Assembly (NCBI GenBank): GCA_945862285.1
Contig: CAMAYN010000006.1
Location: 1-46,534, forward strand
From: Akkermansia muciniphila
GTDB taxonomy: Bacteria; Verrucomicrobiota; Verrucomicrobiia; Verrucomicrobiales; Akkermansiaceae
Direction: 5' to 3'
Length of the DNA stretch: 46,534 nt
Position numbers and translations under genes: made by a program. Below are positions 42,336 through 46,534 of this stretch, in pieces. Positions within the stretch are counted from its first letter, which is position 1. Every line of letters begins with the position of its first letter. The notes beneath the pieces are model-generated. The model did not search any database and was not told the DNA's origin. It worked only from the letters and a program-made list of their open reading frames with translations.

Positions 42336-43415
42336 ATGCGAAATAAAGCGATTTCCCTGTTGCAGGAATTAACGGAAGCACACTCAGTGCCAGGATTTGA
42401 GGATGAAGTACGCGCGATTTTTATTAACGAATTAGAAGACTGCGGTGAATTGTCATCTGATGGATTGGGCAGCGTTTTTTGTGAAACTGGAATCGATTCA
42501 CCGCGAGTAATGGTCGCAGGGCACATGGACGAAGTGGGCTTTATGGTGCAAAACATCACGCATGATGGCTTTCTACAATTCGTCGCCCTTGGTGGTTGGT
42601 GGGAGCATTCTTTGTTGTCGCAACGGGTGGAAGTTCTGACGCGCGATGAGAAAAAAATCCTCGGCGTTGTGGCATCTCGCCCTCCTCATTTTTTGCCTCA
42701 AGCACAACGTTCGCAGATCATTCCTATCGATCAGATGTTTATCGACGTTGGTGCATCAAGTCGCGAAGAAGCGGAAAAAGGTTTCGGCATCCGCATTGGC
42801 GACCCCATCGCGCCGGTTAGTGCTTTTACGGAAATGGCGCGGGAAGATTACTACATGGCAAAAGCGTTCGACAATCGGGTAGGTATGGCCGCGGTGATTC
42901 AATGCGGACAGATTTTACGTGGCTCCAGTCATCCGAATCGCTTGGTTTTGGCGGGCACGGTAATGGAAGAAGTGGGCTTGCGTGGGGCAAAAACGGCAGC
43001 AACGATGGCGCGCCCAGATGTGGCGATTATTTTAGAAGGACCACCAGCAGATGATACACCTGGCTTCTCACGCTACGATTCCCAAGGAGCCTTAGGGCGT
43101 GGAGTACAAGTTCGCGCATTTGATCCGACTGCCATCGCTAATCCACGCTTGGTGCGTTTTGCCATCGATGTAGCCAAGGAAGAAGGAATTCGCCATCAAG
43201 TGACAGTGCGCCGCACAGGCGGTACGGATGCGGGGTCAATTCACTTATCGGGTCATGGTGTGCCGACGATCGTTCTCGGAGTGCCCGCCCGCTACATTCA
43301 TTCGCATAATGCGATCATTGACCTGGAAGATTATCTCTCGATGGTGGCGCTAACGAACGCTTTGGTGCGCCGACTGGATCACAATACTGTCACAGGACTA
43401 ACGACTTTTATCTAA
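42336..43415 (+). CDS. M42-family metallo-aminopeptidase (FrvX/PepA-like)
   Basis: A 359-residue dinuclear-zinc aminopeptidase that usually forms tetrahedral dodecamers and trims short peptides. Metal and catalytic residues are seen in MVAGHMDEVGFMVQN (His), YYMAKAFDNRVGMAA (bridging Asp), GTVMEEVGLRGAKTA (Glu-Glu), TGGTDAGSIHLSG (Asp) and ARYIHSHNAIIDL (His). The start is an ATG nine bases after the RND stop, so it may share that transcript. Related members act as glutamyl aminopeptidases or cellulase-like EndoM; an aminopeptidase is most likely. Confidence 0.93.
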   Translation: MRNKAISLLQELTEAHSVPGFEDEVRAIFINELEDCGELSSDGLGSVFCETGIDSPRVMVAGHMDEVGFMVQNITHDGFLQFVALGGWWEHSLLSQRVEVLTRDEKKILGVVASRPPHFLPQAQRSQIIPIDQMFIDVGASSREEAEKGFGIRIGDPIAPVSAFTEMAREDYYMAKAFDNRVGMAAVIQCGQILRGSSHPNRLVLAGTVMEEVGLRGAKTAATMARPDVAIILEGPPADDTPGFSRYDSQGALGRGVQVRAFDPTAIANPRLVRFAIDVAKEEGIRHQVTVRRTGGTDAGSIHLSGHGVPTIVLGVPARYIHSHNAIIDLEDYLSMVALTNALVRRLDHNTVTGLTTFI

Positions 43416-43461
43416 ATCATACCGCGATTCCCTGTTTTCTCTCGCATGAAAAAACCAGTTC

Positions 43462-44520
43462 TTGAGTATTTCCGCAGATGATGATACAGATCGCCGCGTG
43501 AAGGAGGATCGAAAAACAGATTTTTATGTAGGGCTTTTTGTTCTGTTAGGTATCGCCTTGCTCACAACGTTGATTATGACTTTTGGGCGATTCAGTGATC
43601 GATTTTCTCAAAGCTACCCCATTTATTTAAATATCGAAAACTCTGCGGGTATCATCAAAGGATCTGAAGTGCGGATGGGTGGGGCAAAAATCGGTAAAGT
43701 GACGGAAACACCGCAATTAAAAGACGATGCCACAATCAGAATCGAACTTGCCATACAGGAGAAATTTCGCATCCCTCAAGGCTCGATTTTATCCATCGAT
43801 TCGGCCTCGATGTTAGGTGATAAAATGATTGTCGTATTACCGCCTAAAAAACTCACCGGGGAATACATCGGAGCAGGTAGCGAGATTGCTGGAGGAGGAC
43901 TTTCTGGTATCGATGCAATTCAAAAAAACGCCGTAGATCTTACATCAGAGGCGAAAAATCTGATGGTGACAGCCTCACAAACATTGGAAAAAATCGACGA
44001 GTCCGTGACCGATATCAAAGTCGCGGCAGGGCATCTATCCAAGACCTTGGAAAAGGTAAATACTTCAGTTCTTCGTGAAGAAAATCTCACTTATGTAAAT
44101 CAAGCGATTGAAGATTTTGCCTCCACGATGGAAAAGTTTGAACAAGCAAGCACCGAACTCAAGCCAACGCTTACCGATGCCCGAACCGCGATTCAATCGA
44201 TCAATGATGCTGCGAAAGGAGCGCAGACTACCTTCAGTAAGGTAAATGATCGGGTCGATGAATTAAAGCCCGCTTTGGCAGAAATCCCCCAAGCAACGAG
44301 AGCCATCGCCCAAGCAGCAGAAAAAGCAGGACAAACGATTGATCGCGTGTCGAAAGGACAAGGTTTAATCGGCACTCTGACCAGCGACGGTGAAGTCTCT
44401 GCCGATGCCAAGGTCTTCATTCGGAATTTACGGGAACGAGGCATTTTACGGTATAAAGATGGCGATGCAGAACATCCCGAAAATGACCCACGGAATCGCT
44501 TTCGGGGTAGTAGGAGATAG
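43462..44520 (+). CDS. MlaD/MCE-domain protein (orphan)
   Basis: A 352-residue periplasmic lipid-transport-type protein from a TTG at 43462 (GTG 43498 is an alternative). One N-terminal membrane helix (FYVGLFVLLGIALLTTLIM) precedes an MCE domain: IENSAGIIKGSEVRMGGAKI, RIPQGSILSIDSASMLGDK and MIVVLPPKKL. The rest is a long helical, coiled-coil-like part with repeated TLEK and AAKGAQTTF-type segments. MCE proteins move phospholipids between membranes together with an MlaE permease and MlaF ATPase; neither is in the window. A 12-codon ATG mini-frame at 43446 overlaps the start in another frame. Confidence 0.88.
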   Translation: MSISADDDTDRRVKEDRKTDFYVGLFVLLGIALLTTLIMTFGRFSDRFSQSYPIYLNIENSAGIIKGSEVRMGGAKIGKVTETPQLKDDATIRIELAIQEKFRIPQGSILSIDSASMLGDKMIVVLPPKKLTGEYIGAGSEIAGGGLSGIDAIQKNAVDLTSEAKNLMVTASQTLEKIDESVTDIKVAAGHLSKTLEKVNTSVLREENLTYVNQAIEDFASTMEKFEQASTELKPTLTDARTAIQSINDAAKGAQTTFSKVNDRVDELKPALAEIPQATRAIAQAAEKAGQTIDRVSKGQGLIGTLTSDGEVSADAKVFIRNLRERGILRYKDGDAEHPENDPRNRFRGSRR

Positions 44521-44570
44521 ATTTAGTTTTTTCGTTTGCGGCAAGTTGCCTTTCAGAATACCATACCATC

Positions 44571-45293
44571 GTGCCGAGGACACAGACATTGTGGGATACA
44601 CAACAAGCGATTGAGCTAGCGGAAGGCGTGGAAATTCGCCTTCGGATCGCGGGCCCTGTGGCCCGGATTTGGGCGTTTTTGTTGGACTTGTTGTTTTTGG
44701 GTATCGGTCTGTTCATCATCGGCTTCTTGATGATGTTTTCTGGATTTTTGGTAGGCTTTACCGTGGCAACAGGGGTTTATTTGTTACTCCTCTTTTTTGC
44801 GATGTGGCTGTATTGGTGGATCTTTGAAGCGAGCCGCTGGGGAGCATCATTTGGCAAAAGAATTTGTGGGCTACGTGTGACGCAAACGACAGGTGCGCCC
44901 ATCACCATTGGTCAAGCGGCGGTGAGAAATTTTATTCGCTTCATCGATGTCCTACCATTTCCCTTTTCCTTGATTGGTCTAGCGTCCTGCTTGACATCGC
45001 AGAGATTTCAGCGTCTCGGAGACATCGCGGCAGGCACATTGGTAATCTATACGCGGGCAGAAGTTATGCCGAAAAGTGGTTCCGTGCCGCAATCGCAGGC
45101 GAAAAGTCCAAACATGTTACTGCGCGCAGAAGAAGCGCGTGCGATAGTAATGTATCGCGAGCGACACCTGTTTTGGTCAGATGCACGAAAGGCCGAATTA
45201 GCCGATCATTTGCAAGGCCTCACCGGCAATCATGGCGCGGAAGGGGTGAAAAAATTACTTGGGATCGCGCAATGGTTACAGGAAAATCGCTAG
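44571..45293 (+). CDS. RDD-family membrane protein
   Basis: A 240-residue protein from a GTG start at 44571. The RDD membrane domain (about residues 25-165) has ARIWAFLLDLLFLGIG with the conserved Arg and Asp, FEASRWGASFGKRICGLRV, and RFQRLGDIAAGTLVIYT with the last conserved Asp. There are four hydrophobic segments. The C-terminal 75 residues are soluble and charged. RDD proteins have been tied to ion or compatible-solute transport in some bacteria, but most are uncharacterised. It lies 50 bp behind the MCE gene. Confidence 0.85.
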   Translation: MPRTQTLWDTQQAIELAEGVEIRLRIAGPVARIWAFLLDLLFLGIGLFIIGFLMMFSGFLVGFTVATGVYLLLLFFAMWLYWWIFEASRWGASFGKRICGLRVTQTTGAPITIGQAAVRNFIRFIDVLPFPFSLIGLASCLTSQRFQRLGDIAAGTLVIYTRAEVMPKSGSVPQSQAKSPNMLLRAEEARAIVMYRERHLFWSDARKAELADHLQGLTGNHGAEGVKKLLGIAQWLQENR

Positions 45294-45306
45294 GACTCTT
45301 CGGTCT

Positions 45307-45546
45307 TTAGAGCGACTTGTGAGAGCCATCGCAAAGGGCACCGTTTTGCGTATGCTTGCATTGGCAGATATAAAAAACCTTTTTTTCCTCTACGACAAGT
45401 TTTACTGGTTGCAGGCCAGTGCCTTTATGAGAACCGTCACACCATGGTTGGCTTGAGGAACGCCCACAGGAACACCACCAGTAGGTGCCTTCTTCTAGCT
45501 CTAAAGCGATGGATTTCAATCCACAGGGAATCGGTTTTTCTGCCAT
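45307..45546 (-). CDS. Dual CDGSH iron-sulfur protein
   Basis: A 79-residue protein from the ATG at 45546 (MAEKPIPCGLKSIAL). It contains two CDGSH motifs, each a 2Fe-2S site with three cysteines and one histidine: CSCGRSSSQPWCDGSH (about residues 24-39) and CQCKHTQNGALCDGSH (about 60-75). Two-motif bacterial proteins are known relatives of eukaryotic mitoNEET-type proteins and are thought to act in electron or cluster transfer. The residue between motifs has the typical CDGSHKGTGLQPVK spacing. It ends close to, and convergent with, the RDD gene. Confidence 0.93.
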   Translation of the reverse strand: MAEKPIPCGLKSIALELEEGTYWWCSCGRSSSQPWCDGSHKGTGLQPVKLVVEEKKVFYICQCKHTQNGALCDGSHKSL

Positions 45547-45607
45547 GGGCAAACTATAATGGCCAATCTCCCAAGCTTGCAAATCAAATTGTCGATTCTT
45601 CTGTAAG

Positions 45608-45641
45608 AAAAAAAGACTTGGAGTAAACCAAGTCCTTTTTT
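45608..45641 (-). terminator. Terminator downstream of rpsT (two-way)
   Basis: The stem gacttgg (45615-45621) / ccaagtc (45628-45634) with a 6-nt loop has A residues at 45608-45614 and T residues at 45636-45641, so it can act in both directions. On the minus strand it follows the rpsT stop by 27 bp. Confidence 0.88.
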
Positions 45642-45668
45642 GTAAATTCGATTGATCGGGAAAAGATC

Positions 45669-45923
45669 TTAGACGAGAGCTTTTGCTGCTTTGCTCTTGA
45701 TGTTCGCCGCCTTGTTCTTGTGGATCAAATTGCTTTTCGCGGCTTTGTCAACAGCGGAAGATAGCAGACTTGCGGCGGTGCTAGCGGCAGCTTTATCGCC
45801 CGTGGAAACAGCTGCTAAGAAATTTTTACGAAGGGTGCGAATGCGGCTTTTCGCAGCGCGGTTACGCTCGGTGCGGACTTCGGTTTGGCGAATACGCTTT
45901 TGTGCAGATTTGGTGTGAGCCAT
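45669..45923 (-). CDS. rpsT: Small-subunit ribosomal protein bS20
   Basis: An 84-residue, lysine/alanine-rich helical protein of the 30S subunit. The start MAHTKSAQKRIRQTEVRTER and core NRAAKSRIRTLRKNFLAAV are standard for bS20, as is NLIHKNKAANIKSKAAKAL at the end. Its own terminator lies 27 bp downstream. Like other bS20 genes it appears to be transcribed alone. Confidence 0.97.
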   Translation of the reverse strand: MAHTKSAQKRIRQTEVRTERNRAAKSRIRTLRKNFLAAVSTGDKAAASTAASLLSSAVDKAAKSNLIHKNKAANIKSKAAKALV

Positions 45924-46110
45924 GGTAGGTGGTCGTTTTGATGATGAAGAATTGAGAAGAATGATCTAGTCGCGGGCGGGGAAGAATGAGTTTTTTTACC
46001 TTTCTGTCAAGAAAAAGAAAAAATATTTTCGGTTATCGCGATTGGTTATTTTGCCCACCAGTTTTCATCGTACCTGGAAAAAAGCTGCCGCATCACCCAA
46101 AATGTTGCTT

Positions 46111-46310
46111 ATGGCATTCGGAAAATTCGGAGTGGCATAAATTATTTGATAAATGGCATTCGGAATATTCGGAATGGCATAAATCGTTTGATAAGTGGCA
46201 TTCGGAAAATTCAGAATGGCATAAATCGTTTGATAAGTGGCATTCGGAAAATTCGGAATGGCATAAATCGTTTGATAAGTGCCGTTCGGAAAATTCGGAG
46301 TGGCATAAAT
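46111..46310. repeat. 42-bp tandem repeat, five copies
   Basis: Five units start at about 46111, 46153, 46195, 46237 and 46279, each running roughly tggcattcggaaaattcgga followed by atggcataaatcgtttgata and an ag/aa step. The period is exactly 42 bp, and copies differ by a few substitutions. Because 42 is a multiple of three and the unit has no stop in several frames, long frames appear on both strands (for example repeats of SENSEWHKSFDKWH). I see these as by-products, not genes. Each unit contains cattc/gaatg arms that could form a small hairpin. Confidence 0.92.
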
Positions 46311-46388
46311 GCTTCCTTGGATGAGACTGTGTCGCAGGGAAATGTGGTCTTTTTGGCTGGGAAGCGGGGACGCCTCCGCCACGGGGGG

Positions 46389-46415
46389 GGGTGCAAGTAA
46401 TTTTGTGTAAATGCA
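46389..46415 (-). mobile_element. Candidate terminal repeat of an IS256-family element
   Basis: The stretch following a run of nine G (46383-46391) reads gtgcaagtaattttgtgtaa, similar to the TAATT-x-TGTGTAAA type ends of IS256-family elements. Together with the transposase end at 46434 it marks the likely boundary of an insertion sequence extending rightwards out of the window. The other end is not visible, so this is a partial call. Confidence 0.45.
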
Positions 46416-46433
46416 TTTGTGATGAAGGAAAGG

Positions 46434-46534
46434 TTATTTGTTATGATTCTTAGATTGGTTAGGGATGCGGTCTGCGAATTCGATGGTGAAGTAGCTCAGG
46501 GCACTGGGCCAGTTGGTGATGGTTTGGGTCCATT
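46434..46534 (-). CDS. Transposase C-terminus, IS256/mutator type (partial)
   Basis: The final 33 codons of a minus-strand gene that continues past the window's end. The fragment contains WTQTITNWPSALSYFTIEF and ADRIP, followed by a basic tail ending at a TAA at 46434. The pattern W-T-x-x-I-x-NW-x-x-AL-x-x-F-x-I-x-F-x-x-R-P resembles the C terminus of IS256-family (mutator) transposases. The DDE core cannot be seen, so completeness is unknown. Confidence 0.65.
   Translation of the reverse strand, partial: WTQTITNWPSALSYFTIEFADRIPNQSKNHNK

Noticed and set aside
45986-46416. Several frames of 60-112 codons across the 42-bp tandem repeat on both strands
   Set aside because: They arise because the period is a multiple of three without stops; none has an identifiable domain or a consistent start.

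Overview
The window reads as a piece of chromosome from a Verrucomicrobiota bacterium of moderate G+C content, probably of the Verrucomicrobiales type. This placement is inferred from the gene families: several secreted sulfatases and PhoD-like phosphatases, an SHD1-type secreted hydrolase, Bat aerotolerance genes fused as BatB-BatC and BatD-BatE, a CobA-HemD fusion, a stand-alone ovothiol methyltransferase, and structured intergenic repeats carrying a CCTAGG palindrome. No rRNA or tRNA gene was recognised. Shine-Dalgarno sequences are mostly weak, so several starts rest on domain limits and on ATGA overlaps.

Layout. 1-2934 (+): the end of prfC, then hemC coupled to a cobA-hemD fusion for uroporphyrinogen III and siroheme/corrinoid supply. 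2954-8402 (-): a cell-wall amidase and a sulfatase, a YcgQ/YcgR-like membrane pair, a DUF4160/DUF2442 pair, and rsfS. 8430-11953 (+): a PhoD phosphatase with a C-terminal calcium-binding-type repeat region, flanked by two copies of a roughly 105-bp repeat, followed by a three-hairpin element and two tandem mini-lipoproteins. 11986-15702 (-): galK, a SirB1-like transglutaminase-fold gene and a secreted beta-helix glycoside hydrolase. 15840-23772 (-): a complete Bat/MoxR operon (moxR, DUF58, DUF4381, batA, batB-batC, batD-batE). 24038-26060 (-): dCMP deaminase, a YlbF-family protein with a Cys/Gly tail, a PII protein, and a DUF3127 OB-fold protein with an SSB-like acidic tip. 26132-30988: a DUF3147 membrane protein, a monohaem cytochrome c, rplI, TspO, a Gfo/Idh/MocA oxidoreductase, a 50-residue membrane protein and an SHD1-hydrolase. 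31163-35428: an M29-like peptidase with a 4-mercaptohistidine methyltransferase, convergent with menH and menD. 35554-38892: a tiny secreted Cys-rich peptide, then a sulfatase plus PhoD phosphatase operon. 39121-45293 (+): a lone RND permease, an M42 peptidase, an orphan MlaD/MCE protein and an RDD membrane protein. 45307-46534: a dual CDGSH protein, rpsT, a five-copy 42-bp tandem repeat, and the end of what looks like an IS256-family insertion sequence.

The genes support a menaquinone-using, Gram-negative-type cell that degrades sulfated and phosphorylated organic matter: sulfatases, PhoD enzymes, the beta-helix hydrolase and galactokinase fit polysaccharide use. The most novel-looking items are very small genes: a 39-residue precursor with a CKCKKCKCEKCVC mature peptide and its own terminator (35490-35673), the paired mini-lipoproteins (11562-11953), and the 50-residue membrane protein (29689-29841). 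I did not find a multi-gene system that is clearly new; the repeat-flanked PhoD gene and the Cys-rich peptide are the best candidates for follow-up.
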